Notes: generated by a model not told the origin, from the letters alone. A stretch of DNA of 64,000 nucleotides from Celeribacter litoreus (GCF_020165855.1 NZ_JAIUFY010000005.1:496001-560000), one strand, 5' to 3'; positions 18,563-27,882 are shown, counted from the stretch's first letter. Made by a program: numbers and translations.

Positions 18563-18591
18563 CCCCGCAAACCTGTGTTTGCGGGGTTTTT
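18563..18591 (+). terminator. Rho-independent terminator after araC
   Basis: Perfect ten-base stem CCCCGCAAAC / GTTTGCGGGG with a CTGT loop followed by TTTTT. It closes the hydrolase-araC transcript and isolates the meta-cleavage operon promoter that follows. Confidence 0.88.
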
Positions 18592-18643
18592 CGTTGTCGA
18601 TATTTTTGCGTGCGCGGCATCAACACCGATTATATTTAAAAAT

Positions 18644-18684
18644 ATCGTTTTTAATTGACATGAACGATTAATTGGTCGCATGTT
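18644..18684 (+). promoter_or_regulatory. Promoter and inverted repeat of the meta-cleavage operon
   Basis: TTGACA at 18655-18660 is a consensus -35; the -10 is weak (CATGTT at 18679, spacing 18). The -35 sits between the half-sites ATCGTT (18644-18649) and AACGAT (18663-18668), 13 bases apart. The TRAP operon promoter has the same half-sites and spacing (24919-24943). This is the likely operator of the GntR regulator encoded at 24091-24813. Confidence 0.6.
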
Positions 18685-18822
18685 CAGACCAAGATGTGCG
18701 CGCGGGATGCGTGGGAGACGTGCTTGGAGGCAGCGCTGGCTCGGGAACATCGATTAAAAGAGGAGAGCTTTGTGAGGGAGGGCGCGCCGCCTTTGGCCTC
18801 ACAGGCAATAGGGATCATAGAG

Positions 18823-20307
18823 ATGAGAGACGGGCTATTGAGCTTCACGCAAGAGGCGATGCATTTTATCGACGGAGAGTTCACCTCGGGAACATCCGGA
18901 AAGACCTTCGACAACATTTCGCCGGTGACGGGCAAAAAGATCGGGATCGTCCATGAGGGGTTGCAGCCCGAAGTCGACGCGGCGGTCAAAGCGGCGCGCG
19001 ATGCTCTCCATGGTGACTGGGGCTACATGACGACGGCGGCGCGTGCCGAATTGCTCCATGCCGTGGCGGATGAGATCAACCGCAGGTTCGATGATTTCCT
19101 CGAGGCGGAAATCCTCGATACGGGTAAACCCAAAGGGCTCGCCTCACATGTCGATATCCCGCGTGGTGCAGCGAACTTCAAAATCTTTGCGGACCTTGTG
19201 AAGAACGTCCCGACAGAGAGCTTCATGCTCGACACGCCTGACGGTTTCGGCGCGGTGAACTACGGTGTGCGCAAGCCGAAGGGAGTGATTGCCGTGATTA
19301 GCCCATGGAACCTGCCGCTCCTGCTGATGACGTGGAAGGTTGGCCCTGCCTTGGCTGCGGGCAACACGGTGATCGTAAAGCCGTCGGAAGAAACGCCGCT
19401 CACAACCACGCTTCTCGGCGAAGTGATGAACACGGTGGGTGTGCCGAAAGGTGTGTTCAACGTGGTGCACGGCTTTGGTCCGGACAGCGCAGGTGCATTC
19501 CTCACCGCGCACCCCGATGTGGACGCCATCACCTTCACGGGCGAAACCCGCACAGGTGAGGTCATCATGCAATCTGCGGCTAAGGGGCTGCGTCAGGTCT
19601 CTATGGAATGCGGAGGAAAAAACGCGGGCATCGTGTTTGCGGACGCCGACATGGATAAAGCCATCGAGGGCACGCTCCGATCCGCCTTTGCGAACTGCGG
19701 TCAGGTTTGCCTCGGCACAGAGCGTGTCTATGTCGAGCGCCCGATCTTCGACGAGTTCGTGTCCCGCCTGAAGGCAGGCGTCGAGATGATGAAGCTCGGT
19801 CCGTCCGATGATCCGGAGACCTCCATGGGGCCGCTCATTTCGCAAGAGCACAAATCCAAGGTCATGTCCTACTACAAGCTCGCCGTCGAAGAGGGGGCGA
19901 CCGTGATCACCGGTGGTGGGGAGCCGGAGATGCCGGACGCATTGAAGGGGGGCGCATGGGTCGAACCGACGATCTGGACGGGCCTCGCGGAAGATGCGCG
20001 CTGTATCAAAGAGGAAATCTTTGGTCCCGTTTGCCATATCGCGCCGTTCGACAGCGAAGAAGAGGTGATCAAGCTGGCGAACGATACGAAATACGGCCTC
20101 GCCACGGCGATCTGGACCGAGAACCTCACAAAGGCGCACCGCGTGGCGCGTCATATCGATGTGGGTCTCGTCTGGGTCAACTCGTGGTTCCTGCGCGATC
20201 TACGCACGGCCTTTGGTGGTTCGAAGGCCTCCGGCATCGGTCGCGAGGGCGGTGTGCATGGTCTCGAGTTTTACACCGAGCTGACCAATGTCTGTGTGAA
20301 ACTCTGA
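18823..20307 (+). CDS. dmpC: 2-hydroxymuconic semialdehyde dehydrogenase
   Basis: NAD-dependent oxidation of 2-hydroxymuconate semialdehyde to 2-hydroxymuconate (4-oxalocrotonate), the first step of the dehydrogenase branch of meta-cleavage. About 494 residues. It matches DmpC/XylG closely: VISPWNLPLLLMTWK, FTGETRTGEVI, MECGGKNAG with the general-base Glu, and CGQVCLGTERVYVERPIFD with the catalytic Cys. The C-terminus ASGIGREGGVHGLEFYTELT is diagnostic. Starts at ATG 18823 (AGGGA upstream) or 18859 (MHFIDGEF, which aligns best with the family) are both possible. First gene of a six-gene operon with the hydratase 11 bases downstream. Confidence 0.92.
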   Translation: MRDGLLSFTQEAMHFIDGEFTSGTSGKTFDNISPVTGKKIGIVHEGLQPEVDAAVKAARDALHGDWGYMTTAARAELLHAVADEINRRFDDFLEAEILDTGKPKGLASHVDIPRGAANFKIFADLVKNVPTESFMLDTPDGFGAVNYGVRKPKGVIAVISPWNLPLLLMTWKVGPALAAGNTVIVKPSEETPLTTTLLGEVMNTVGVPKGVFNVVHGFGPDSAGAFLTAHPDVDAITFTGETRTGEVIMQSAAKGLRQVSMECGGKNAGIVFADADMDKAIEGTLRSAFANCGQVCLGTERVYVERPIFDEFVSRLKAGVEMMKLGPSDDPETSMGPLISQEHKSKVMSYYKLAVEEGATVITGGGEPEMPDALKGGAWVEPTIWTGLAEDARCIKEEIFGPVCHIAPFDSEEEVIKLANDTKYGLATAIWTENLTKAHRVARHIDVGLVWVNSWFLRDLRTAFGGSKASGIGREGGVHGLEFYTELTNVCVKL

Positions 20308-20318
20308 GGGGCGGATAG

Positions 20319-21113
20319 ATGACGAGCGAAGCAAGTATCCAAAAGGCTGCGGACCGGATCTGGCAGGCTTGGCAGAGCGGCGTGTCGGGTGCGCCTGTTC
20401 GGGACCTGATTGACGAGGGCGATGTCGCCGCCGCCTACGCGGTTCAAGAAATCAACACAAACCGGTGGTTGGAAGGTGACGAACGAGTGCTCTCCGGTCG
20501 CAAGATCGGCCTGACGTCCGTCGCGGTGCAAAAGCAACTGGGCGTCGATCAACCGGACTACGGGATGCTCTTTGCGGATATGGAATACATGGATGGCGAA
20601 GAAATCCCGCTGTCGGCTGTTCAGCAGCCGAAAGTTGAGGCGGAGATCGCCTATGTCGTCTCGGCTCCGTTGACGGGCAAACACCTGACGATGGTCGAAC
20701 TCATCGGTTCTATCGGATACGCGTTACCGGCGCTCGAAATTGTCGGCTCCCGCGTCAAGGACTGGGACATCCGGATCACCGACACCGTCGCGGATAATGC
20801 GTCCTCAGGTGTCTATGTTCTCGGCCAGACGCCGAAGGGACTGAGCGACTTTGATCCCCGCCTGTGCGGCATGGTCATGACGAAGAACAACGAACCTGTC
20901 TCGGTCGGGGCCGGGGCCGCCTGTATGGGGTCACCGCTGAACGCGTCTCTCTGGCTCGCGCGAACGATGGCGGCTGCTGGCCGTCCGCTTGGTCCGGGGG
21001 ATGTCATTCTTTCCGGGGCGCTCGGCCCATTTGTCACCGCCGCACCCGGCGATGTTTTCGAAGCCCGGATCAATGGTCTTGGGTCTGTTCGTGCAGCTTT
21101 CGCAAAGGAATAA
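20319..21113 (+). CDS. dmpE: 2-oxopent-4-enoate hydratase (2-keto-4-pentenoate hydratase)
   Basis: Adds water to 2-oxopent-4-enoate to give 4-hydroxy-2-oxovalerate. 264 residues. It belongs to the FAH-like hydratase/decarboxylase family; motifs include [26 protein letters not shown] (metal-binding Glu residues) and [13 protein letters not shown]. It is a paralogue of the decarboxylase three genes downstream (IGLTS / [13 protein letters not shown] / [16 protein letters not shown] / IADNSSSS), and the two partner in one complex in characterised pathways. Eleven bases after the dehydrogenase and five bases before the acetaldehyde dehydrogenase. Confidence 0.92.
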   Translation: MTSEASIQKAADRIWQAWQSGVSGAPVRDLIDEGDVAAAYAVQEINTNRWLEGDERVLSGRKIGLTSVAVQKQLGVDQPDYGMLFADMEYMDGEEIPLSAVQQPKVEAEIAYVVSAPLTGKHLTMVELIGSIGYALPALEIVGSRVKDWDIRITDTVADNASSGVYVLGQTPKGLSDFDPRLCGMVMTKNNEPVSVGAGAACMGSPLNASLWLARTMAAAGRPLGPGDVILSGALGPFVTAAPGDVFEARINGLGSVRAAFAKE

Positions 21114-21117
21114 GGTA

Positions 21118-22062
21118 ATGGAAAAGATCAAATGTGCGATCATCGGGTCGGGCAATATCGGCACAGATCTGATGATCAAGATCATGCGCAACTCCAAGGT
21201 GCTTGAAATGGCGGCCATGGTCGGGATCGACCCCGCCTCCGATGGTCTCGCCCGTGCCGCGCGTCTGAACGTCGCGACCACGCATGAGGGGCTGGATGGT
21301 TTGCTGAAGCTGCCCGCGTACAAAGACATTCGGATCGTGTTCGATGCGACCTCGGCGGGGGCGCACAAACGGCATAACGACGTGCTGCAAAAAGATGGCA
21401 AGCAAGTGATCGACTTGACCCCCGCGGCGATTGGCCCTTTTGCGATCCCGCCGGTGAACCTCGATGCGCATCTCGATGCGATGAACGTGAACATGGTGAC
21501 CTGCGGCGGTCAGGCGACAATCCCGATGGTGGCTGCTGTGAACCGCGTCTCTCCGGTGATCTACGGCGAAATCGTCGCGTCGGTGTCGTCGAAATCGGCG
21601 GGGCCGGGCACGCGTGCGAATATCGACGAATTTACCGAGACCACAGCCCATGCCATTGAAGTCGTCGGCGGTGCAAAACGCGGAAAGGCCATCGTCATTC
21701 TCAATCCGGCCGAACCGCCGGTCATCATGCGCGATACGGTGTATTGCCTTTGCGAAGATGCGGACCCGGAGGCGATCCGGAAATCGATCATGGAGATGGT
21801 CGCTGAAGTCCAGAGCTATGTCCCCGGCTACCGTCTCAAACAAGACGTCCAGTTCGAGCATTTCGGTGACAACAACCCGCTCTACATTCCGGAGAGTGGC
21901 GGCACCTTCACGGGGTTGAAGGTCTCCGTGTTCCTCGAGGTCGAAGGCGCTGCGCATTATCTGCCGGCCTACGCAGGCAATCTCGACATTATGACATCGG
22001 CGGCGATGAAGACCGCCGAGGCTCTCGTCCACAAGCGCAACTGGGTCGAGGAGGCCGCATAA
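21118..22062 (+). CDS. dmpF: Acetaldehyde dehydrogenase (acetylating)
   Basis: Converts acetaldehyde, NAD and CoA to acetyl-CoA; works as a channelled complex with the aldolase encoded next. 314 residues counted from the ATG at 21118, which follows a ribosome site AAGGAATAAGG that overlaps the end of the hydratase gene. Motifs: [12 protein letters not shown] (NAD), DATSAGAH, and [10 protein letters not shown] with the catalytic Cys. The C-terminus [12 protein letters not shown] is typical of DmpF/MhpF. Two bases before the aldolase gene. Confidence 0.95.
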   Translation: MEKIKCAIIGSGNIGTDLMIKIMRNSKVLEMAAMVGIDPASDGLARAARLNVATTHEGLDGLLKLPAYKDIRIVFDATSAGAHKRHNDVLQKDGKQVIDLTPAAIGPFAIPPVNLDAHLDAMNVNMVTCGGQATIPMVAAVNRVSPVIYGEIVASVSSKSAGPGTRANIDEFTETTAHAIEVVGGAKRGKAIVILNPAEPPVIMRDTVYCLCEDADPEAIRKSIMEMVAEVQSYVPGYRLKQDVQFEHFGDNNPLYIPESGGTFTGLKVSVFLEVEGAAHYLPAYAGNLDIMTSAAMKTAEALVHKRNWVEEAA

Positions 22063-22063
22063 C

Positions 22064-23083
22064 ATGACCAAGGTTTACATTCAGGACGTGACGCTTCGTG
22101 ACGGCATGCATGCGATGCGTCACCAATACGATCTGGGCCATGTGCGCGCGATTGCGGAGGCGTTGGATGAGGCCGGTGTGGATGCGATTGAGGTGACACA
22201 CGGCGACGGTGTTGCGGGGTCGACATTTAACTACGGGTTCGGACGACATACCGATGTCGAATGGATTTCCGAGGCGGCGAAAGTCGTTAAGCGCGCGAGG
22301 CTGACCTGTCTCTTGGTGCCGGGGATCGGGACGCTTGAGGATCTCAAGAAGGCGCATGATGCAGGCGTTGTTTCCGTTCGGGTTGCGACGCATTGCACGG
22401 AGGCTGACGTCGCCGCTCAACACATCGCTGCGGCCAAGGAGATGGGCATGGATGTGTCCGGCTTCCTCATGATGGCGCATATGAACCCGCCAGAGAATCT
22501 CGCGGAGCAGGCAAAGCTCATGGAAAGTTACGGTGCGGATTGCGTCTACTGCACGGATTCCGGCGGACGTCTGACGATGAGCGACGTGGCCGCGCGGATG
22601 GACGCCTACAAAGCGGTGCTCAAGCCGGAGACCCAGATCGGCGCGCATATGCATGAAAACCTCTCCCTGTCAGTCGCAAACTCTGTTGTCGCCGTGGAAC
22701 ACGGAGCGTTTCGCGTGGATGCCTCCCTCGCGGGGATGGGGGCAGGTGCCGGCAATACACCGATTGAGGCCTTTGCTGCCGTTGCAGATCTCTACGGCTG
22801 GGAGCATGGCTGTGATGTGTTCAAGCTTCAGGATGCCGCCGAAGACCTCGTGCGTCCGCTTCAAGACCGTCCGGTACGCGTGGATCGCGAGACCATGACG
22901 CTCGGCTATGCAGGGGTATATTCGTCCTTCCTGCGTCACGCAGAGCGCGCGGCGGATATGTATGGTCTCGATACGCGGGCCATCCTTGTTGAAATCGGAA
23001 AACGCCATATGGTCGGCGGGCAGGAAGACATGATCGTCGATGTTGCGCTCGACATGGTCAAAGCGAAAGAGGCTGCAGAATGA
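22064..23083 (+). CDS. dmpG: 4-hydroxy-2-oxovalerate aldolase
   Basis: Mn-dependent class II aldolase splitting 4-hydroxy-2-oxovalerate into pyruvate and acetaldehyde, which passes to the acetylating dehydrogenase. 339 residues; HMGL-like TIM barrel starting with [14 protein letters not shown] (catalytic Arg and Asp), the metal-binding [15 protein letters not shown], and [16 protein letters not shown]. The C-terminal LEU5-like domain that contacts DmpF is present (REDMIV-type end [14 protein letters not shown]). The stop overlaps the next ATG (ATGA). Confidence 0.96.
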   Translation: MTKVYIQDVTLRDGMHAMRHQYDLGHVRAIAEALDEAGVDAIEVTHGDGVAGSTFNYGFGRHTDVEWISEAAKVVKRARLTCLLVPGIGTLEDLKKAHDAGVVSVRVATHCTEADVAAQHIAAAKEMGMDVSGFLMMAHMNPPENLAEQAKLMESYGADCVYCTDSGGRLTMSDVAARMDAYKAVLKPETQIGAHMHENLSLSVANSVVAVEHGAFRVDASLAGMGAGAGNTPIEAFAAVADLYGWEHGCDVFKLQDAAEDLVRPLQDRPVRVDRETMTLGYAGVYSSFLRHAERAADMYGLDTRAILVEIGKRHMVGGQEDMIVDVALDMVKAKEAAE

Positions 23084-23847
23084 TGGATTTGGCGAAGATC
23101 GCCGAGAGTGTAGATGAGGCGGCGCGGACAGCGACCGAAATCCCGCAGTTCTCGGACGAGAAACCACTCTCTGTCGAAGAGGCCTACGCCGTGCAGGCGC
23201 TGTCGATGCAGCGTCGTTACGCACGCGGTGAGAAACGTGTTGGCATCAAGATGGGCCTGACGTCGCGGGCGAAGATGATCCAAGTCGGCGTTTCCGATGT
23301 CGTTTGGGGGCGTCTGACCGATGGTATGCGCGAAGAAGAGGGCGGCGTCGTTTCGATGGCGAAATACGTCCATCCGCGTGTTGAGCCGGAGATAGCGTTT
23401 CTGATGAAGAAGCCTCTGTCTGGCGAGGTCTCCGCGTTGGAGGCGATGTCGGCGGTCGAGGCCGTGGCACCCGCACTCGAAATCATCGACAGCCGATACA
23501 AGGCGTTCAAGTTCGACGTCGGCGACGTGATTGCGGATAACTCGTCTTCGTCAGGTTTCGTGGTCGGCTCATGGCATAACCCCGAGACGGATATCTCGAA
23601 CCTGGGCATGGTCCTGAATATCGATGGCCGCGCAGGAGAGATCGGCTCTTCTGCTGCCATTCTCGGGCATCCTGTGCGCTCGCTCGTCTCCGCCGCGCGG
23701 ATGGTTGCGTCGGCGGGGGAGGAGTTGAAGGCCGGTGATATCGTGCTCGCGGGTGGCGCCACGGCGGCAATCCCGATGGCGGTGGGGCAGTCAGTTCTAT
23801 TGGAGGTCGAGGGCCTCGGTCAGATCGGGTTCAAGGTCGGAGAATGA
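23080..23847 (+). CDS. dmpH: 2-oxo-3-hexenedioate (4-oxalocrotonate) decarboxylase
   Basis: Decarboxylates 2-oxohex-3-enedioate to 2-oxopent-4-enoate, feeding the hydratase. 255 residues in the same family as the hydratase, with [24 protein letters not shown] and [14 protein letters not shown]. Start is ATG at 23080 (overlapping the aldolase stop) or the adjoining ATG at 23083. Three bases separate its stop from the tautomerase gene. Confidence 0.92.
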   Translation: MMDLAKIAESVDEAARTATEIPQFSDEKPLSVEEAYAVQALSMQRRYARGEKRVGIKMGLTSRAKMIQVGVSDVVWGRLTDGMREEEGGVVSMAKYVHPRVEPEIAFLMKKPLSGEVSALEAMSAVEAVAPALEIIDSRYKAFKFDVGDVIADNSSSSGFVVGSWHNPETDISNLGMVLNIDGRAGEIGSSAAILGHPVRSLVSAARMVASAGEELKAGDIVLAGGATAAIPMAVGQSVLLEVEGLGQIGFKVGE

Positions 23848-23850
23848 GCG

Positions 23851-24042
23851 ATGCCGTTTATTGAAGTGACGCTCGTCGAAGGCCGCACGCCAGAGGCGAA
23901 GGCGCGACTGATCGAAAAGGTGACGGACGCAACCGTCGAAGCCATCGGTGCGCCGATTGAGGCGATCCGTGTCTGTATCCGCGAGGTCCCCAAAGAAAAC
24001 TGGGGCGTCGCCGGAAAACAGAAGTTCGTCACGAAGGACTAG
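23851..24042 (+). CDS. dmpI: 4-oxalocrotonate tautomerase
   Basis: 62-residue mature enzyme that isomerises 2-hydroxymuconate to 2-oxo-3-hexenedioate. After Met removal the catalytic Pro1 is exposed, and Arg11 and Arg39 are at the canonical positions. Position 50, usually Phe in the Pseudomonas enzymes, is Trp here (KENWGVAG). Last gene of the operon, ending before a hairpin. The order C-E-F-G-H-I fits the pathway and supports the whole assignment. Confidence 0.93.
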   Translation: MPFIEVTLVEGRTPEAKARLIEKVTDATVEAIGAPIEAIRVCIREVPKENWGVAGKQKFVTKD

Positions 24043-24056
24043 CGATCTAAAGAGGC

Positions 24057-24079
24057 GATCGGGCGTTCTGCGCCCGGTC
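24057..24079. terminator. Hairpin between the meta-cleavage operon and gntR
   Basis: Nine-base stem GATCGGGCG / CGCCCGGTC with a TTCTG loop and one G-T pair. The plus-strand tail ATGGCTTTTCTT is moderately T-rich. Convergent genes meet here. Confidence 0.6.
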
Positions 24080-24090
24080 GATGGCTTTTC

Positions 24091-24813
24091 TTAGTCAGAC
24101 AAGTCGTGCTGTTCTATGAGGTCTGTGTAGGACTTCTCGATATGCGCCTCGATGCGCGCGACGCATGTTTCGACGTCGCCATCGATGGCCGCATCAAAAA
24201 TGCCCTTATGCTCTTCCCGCACGTCCCGTCGCAGCGAATGGTCGCGCACGAGACGTCGGTGGTAGCGGTAGGAGTGCTGGTGCAGCGTCCGGCGGAACCG
24301 TTTGAGCCAAGCGTTGTCGCAATTCTGGACAAGGCAGTCATGGAAGTTCGCGTTCCATTCGTCCCAGTCGTTGGCGAATTCCGCTTTGTCCTGACCGATC
24401 AGGCGCTCTTCGATACGTGAGAGACGGTGATAGGCGGAGACGAGATCGGCCTCCCAGGCCTCGTCACGGTTCGCGAGAGATATGCGGAGCGCCTCAGCTT
24501 CGATCAGCTTCCGTGTGTCGGTGATGTCCCGAAAATCCTTGAGCGACAAAGGCGCGACCCGAAAACCGCGTTGTTGTTCCGAGCTGACGAGCGTGTCGAT
24601 CAGCAAACGCGAGATGGCCTCGCGCATTGTGGACGTCGAAACACCGAACTCCTGACGCAGTTTGTCGACGTGCAGCCGCTCTCCAGGGGCGAGTTCGCCC
24701 GAGATGACCCGTTCCCGCAGCTTTTCATGGACCGTTTGGATGGCGGTCTTTTTGCTCGTCTCTGCGGAGCTTCCCGAAGTGGAATTTTCGCCCATGGGCA
24801 AGGAGTTCGGCAT
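24091..24813 (-). CDS. GntR family (FCD domain) transcriptional regulator
   Basis: 240 residues: winged helix at about 25-95 (VDKLRQEFGVSTSTMREAIS) and an FCD ligand-binding domain at about 100-230 with the metal-ligand pattern D..H (NANFHDCLV) and later histidines. It sits between the meta-cleavage operon and the TRAP transporter operon, and the same inverted repeat lies in both promoters. A repressor relieved by a pathway intermediate or the imported acid is the simplest reading (inference). Confidence 0.92.
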   Translation of the reverse strand: MPNSLPMGENSTSGSSAETSKKTAIQTVHEKLRERVISGELAPGERLHVDKLRQEFGVSTSTMREAISRLLIDTLVSSEQQRGFRVAPLSLKDFRDITDTRKLIEAEALRISLANRDEAWEADLVSAYHRLSRIEERLIGQDKAEFANDWDEWNANFHDCLVQNCDNAWLKRFRRTLHQHSYRYHRRLVRDHSLRRDVREEHKGIFDAAIDGDVETCVARIEAHIEKSYTDLIEQHDLSD

Positions 24814-24918
24814 GTGTATACGGCCTTGGGTTCATGAATTAGTATTGCTTTCACTAGCATTGCCACTCCGCAATCAAAATGTCGAGGATGAGGCGCTTTT
24901 GACGGAAATAAAAAAATA

Positions 24919-24957
24919 AACGATTTTTATTTGACGTATCGTTTTTGTGTCGTAAGG
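24919..24957 (+). promoter_or_regulatory. Promoter and inverted repeat of the TRAP transporter operon
   Basis: TTGACG (24931-24936), 16-base spacer, TAAGGT (24953-24958) form a plausible promoter. AACGAT (24919-24924) and ATCGTT (24938-24943) flank the -35 with 13 bases between, matching the arrangement before the meta-cleavage operon. A GAGGAGGAG stretch follows at about 24967, well before the dctP ATG. Confidence 0.6.
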
Positions 24958-25024
24958 TCTAATCGCGAGGAGGAGTCGTGACATGGCGAGGGGCCATCAG
25001 CGACCCAATAGTGGAGGAGATACT

Positions 25025-26041
25025 ATGAAATACTGGCTTGCCGGCGCGATGAGTGCTGCGCTTTTGACAACCGCCGCGGTGGCGGAAGACAAAGTTGTGG
25101 AAATGAGCTTTTCACATGACTTGCCGACGCAGCACCCCCTGCATTCCCAGGGCTTTCAGGTCTGGGCCGACAGCATTCGCGAAGCCTCGAGCGGGACGCT
25201 CGACATCAGCTTTTTTCCGGCTGGTCAGCTCGGCAAGGCAGAGGACGAGTATGACATTGCCAAATTCGGCATAGCCGACTTTGTTTGGGCAAACCCGGGC
25301 CACACGCCTGGTCGTTTCCCGATCATGGCGCTGGGCGAATTGCCGTTCTTCATCAAATCCGGCCTCGGCGGCACCGAAGCTATGAACGAGTGGTATGCTG
25401 AGTACAAAGAGCAAGAGATGGGCGATGTGAAGTTCTGCGTCGTGCATCTGCACGATCCGGGCACGTTGCACTCCGCCGAGGAAATTCGCGTTCCGGCCGA
25501 TATGAAAGGCATGACTATCCGTCCGGCAAACGGCACCATCGGTCGCCTCGTGCAGAGCATGGGTGGCTCTTCTGTTCAGGTTGGCCCGTCCGAGGCTCGT
25601 GAAGTGATCGAGCGCGGCGCCGCTGATGGCATTACCTTCCCGTGGCGGTCGATTTCGATCTTCGGCATGGACGATGTTGTCCATTACCATCCGGATATGC
25701 CGCTCTACGTGACAAATTTTATCATCGCGATGAACAAAGACCGTTACGAGAGCCTCTCAGAGCGCCAGCAGGCAGTTATCGATGATCACTGCTCGCCGCA
25801 GTGGGGTGCAAAGATTGCGTCAGGTTGGGTCGAGTTCGACAATGAGGGCAAACGTCTTTTCGAAGAAAGCCCGGATCATCACGTGCTTGCACTCTCGGAC
25901 GAAGAGTTGACGGAATGGAAAGAGGCGTCTGCCTTCCTTCTCGATGACTGGAAAGCCTCTGTGACGGCCAAGGGACTCGACGCAGATGCGATCTACAACT
26001 CTTTTGTGGAGCGTCTCGAAGCTCATGACGCAAAGTTCTAA
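25025..26041 (+). CDS. TRAP transporter substrate-binding protein (DctP family)
   Basis: Periplasmic binding protein that hands an organic acid to the TRAP membrane units. 338 residues with a clear signal peptide (MKYWLAGAMSAALLTTAAVA) and the DctP/SBP_7 fold: FSHDLPTQHPLHSQGF at the N-terminus, and an Arg likely to bind the carboxylate in MKGMTIRPANGTIGR. The ATG at 25025, after GGAGATACT, gives the proper signal peptide; the frame upstream does not. Given its operator and neighbours, the ligand may be an aromatic acid or ring-cleavage product (inference). Confidence 0.93.
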   Translation: MKYWLAGAMSAALLTTAAVAEDKVVEMSFSHDLPTQHPLHSQGFQVWADSIREASSGTLDISFFPAGQLGKAEDEYDIAKFGIADFVWANPGHTPGRFPIMALGELPFFIKSGLGGTEAMNEWYAEYKEQEMGDVKFCVVHLHDPGTLHSAEEIRVPADMKGMTIRPANGTIGRLVQSMGGSSVQVGPSEAREVIERGAADGITFPWRSISIFGMDDVVHYHPDMPLYVTNFIIAMNKDRYESLSERQQAVIDDHCSPQWGAKIASGWVEFDNEGKRLFEESPDHHVLALSDEELTEWKEASAFLLDDWKASVTAKGLDADAIYNSFVERLEAHDAKF

Positions 26042-26567
26042 AACGAAAAGCGGAGCCTTCGGGCTCCGCACCATCTCCGGCTGGGTGGAAACCGCCGCAG
26101 CCTTTCTGATGGGGTTGGTCACCTTGCTGGCGTTCGGCTCAGCCGTCATGCGCTATGCATTCTCCGCGCCGATCCCTGACAGTCACGATATTGGTCGTTT
26201 GGCGCTCGGGGTTGCGATCTTCTGGGGCGTGGCGACGGTCAATTATACAGGCAGCCATATCGCAGTCGATCTTCTCTATGAGATGGCCGGCAAGGTGTTC
26301 CGTAAGGTGATGGACATGATCTCGACGACACTGGTGCTCATCTCGTTTGGAGTGCTGACCATGATGATGTCGAAGAATGCTCAGGATGTGTATGCGACGG
26401 GTGAGCATTCCTACGATTTGCGGTTCGAGATCTGGCCAGCCTATTGGCTCATGGTGATCGGAGCCGGACTTGCGACGCTCACGACGGCATTGCGGCTCTG
26501 GCTGATCCTGACAGGCAACACGCCGACGGCGCATGCGGACACTCAGGCCCGCGCCGTAGAAGAATAA
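26025..26567 (+). CDS. TRAP transporter small permease (DctQ family)
   Basis: 180 residues with four predicted transmembrane helices, starting about residue 17. It has the DctQ-like pattern FSAPIPDSHDIGRLAL and NYTGSHIAVDLLYE (small-subunit loop). The ATG at 26025 lies inside the 3' end of dctP, a 17-base overlap suggesting translational coupling. Sits in the inner membrane with the large permease. Confidence 0.88.
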   Translation: MTQSSKTKSGAFGLRTISGWVETAAAFLMGLVTLLAFGSAVMRYAFSAPIPDSHDIGRLALGVAIFWGVATVNYTGSHIAVDLLYEMAGKVFRKVMDMISTTLVLISFGVLTMMMSKNAQDVYATGEHSYDLRFEIWPAYWLMVIGAGLATLTTALRLWLILTGNTPTAHADTQARAVEE

Positions 26568-26583
26568 AGATAAAGAGGTCAAA

Positions 26584-27882
26584 ATGGATCGGGAAACCGT
26601 GATGATCGTGGGCTTTATTGCCCTGTTTCTCATGATGGCCATTCGCGTGCCGATTGCGATTGCTATGAGCCTTGTGGGCATCGGAGGCTTCGCGGCGGTT
26701 GTCGGCCCGTCGCAGGCGCTGCGCCTCGTCTCACTCTCACCGCTTTCAACAGCAACAACCTATCACCTCGGGATGATTCCGATGTTCATCCTGATGGGAG
26801 CTTTTGCGACCCGCTCTGGCATGAGCCACGAACTGTTCCGAGCGGCCGGTGCCTGGCTTGGTCATCGGCGCGGCGGGCTTGCTCTTTCGACGATTGCGTC
26901 CTGTGCAGGTTTCGCCGCCATCTCCGGGTCCTCCATCGCCACGGCTGCTACGCTCACCAAGGTTGCTTTGCCGGAGATGCGCCGGGTCGGATATTCGGAT
27001 TCGGTGTCCTCTGGCGTCATTGCAGCGGGCGGCACCGTCGGCATCCTGATCCCGCCGTCGATCGTGCTCGCGGTCTACGGGATCATCACTGAGCAGGATA
27101 TTGGCAAGCTGTTCATCGCGGGCCTCGTTCCGGGGCTGCTCGCCGTCGCCTTGTATATGCTCACCGTGACTGCGATCTCTTACATGCGTCCCGATGAAAT
27201 GCCGGTGGGTGAAAAGCAAGGCTGGCCGGAGCGGTTCAGATCCCTGCGGGACGTGTGGGCGATTGCGCTTCTCTTCCTGTTGGTCGTCGGAGGCATCTAC
27301 GCTGGTGTTGTGACGCCAACCGAGGCCGCTTCGCTCGGCGCAGTAGGCGCCCTCGTAATCGGTCTCGCGCGCCGCCGCCTGAACTGGGAAGATATCAAGT
27401 TCTGTCTCGTCGACAGTCTGCGGATTTCGATCTCGATCTTCTTCGTCTTCATTGGGGCGCTGCTATTCTCCTATTTCCTCGCGATCACCCGTGCACCGCA
27501 GCAGGTGGCGGAGTATCTGACGTCGCTACCGCTCGGGCCGCATGGGATTATGGTGCTGATCCTTATTCTCTATCTAGTGCTCGGATGTGTCCTCGACTCG
27601 ATGGCGATGGTTGTGCTGACGGTTCCGATCCTGTTTCCCGTGGTAACCGGTCTCGGGTTTGATCCGATCTGGTTCGGTGTGATGGTCGTCATGGCAATCG
27701 AACTTGGCCTGATCACGCCGCCTATTGGGATGAACGTCTTCGTCATCAATTCGGTGGAAAGGGATATCGGTCTGACAACCATCTACCGTGGTCTCGTGCC
27801 GTTCATCGCCATCGATATCGTGCGGATTGGTCTCTTGCTGGTGTTCCCGTCGATTGCGCTGTGGCTGCCGAGTTTGATGTAG
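26584..27882 (+). CDS. TRAP transporter large permease (DctM family)
   Basis: 432 residues with about 12 hydrophobic segments; the Na+-coupled transport channel of the TRAP system. Family motifs include SGSSIATAATLTKVALPEM and AAGGTVGILIPPSIVLAVYG, both conserved in DctM, and a repeated GLITPPIGMNVFVI in the second half. A ribosome site, AAAGAGGTC, lies just upstream of the ATG. The end is followed by a strong terminator. Confidence 0.96.
   Translation: MDRETVMIVGFIALFLMMAIRVPIAIAMSLVGIGGFAAVVGPSQALRLVSLSPLSTATTYHLGMIPMFILMGAFATRSGMSHELFRAAGAWLGHRRGGLALSTIASCAGFAAISGSSIATAATLTKVALPEMRRVGYSDSVSSGVIAAGGTVGILIPPSIVLAVYGIITEQDIGKLFIAGLVPGLLAVALYMLTVTAISYMRPDEMPVGEKQGWPERFRSLRDVWAIALLFLLVVGGIYAGVVTPTEAASLGAVGALVIGLARRRLNWEDIKFCLVDSLRISISIFFVFIGALLFSYFLAITRAPQQVAEYLTSLPLGPHGIMVLILILYLVLGCVLDSMAMVVLTVPILFPVVTGLGFDPIWFGVMVVMAIELGLITPPIGMNVFVINSVERDIGLTTIYRGLVPFIAIDIVRIGLLLVFPSIALWLPSLM

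Larger units (their letters stand above)
18516..18822 (+). other. 307-base region before the meta-cleavage operon
   Basis: Holds the araC terminator (18563-18591), an AT-rich block with the candidate promoter and inverted repeat (18644-18684), and a leader of about 130 bases. The aldehyde dehydrogenase frame stays open back to 18694, but the extra residues are not family-like. No RNA gene was recognised. Confidence 0.6.
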
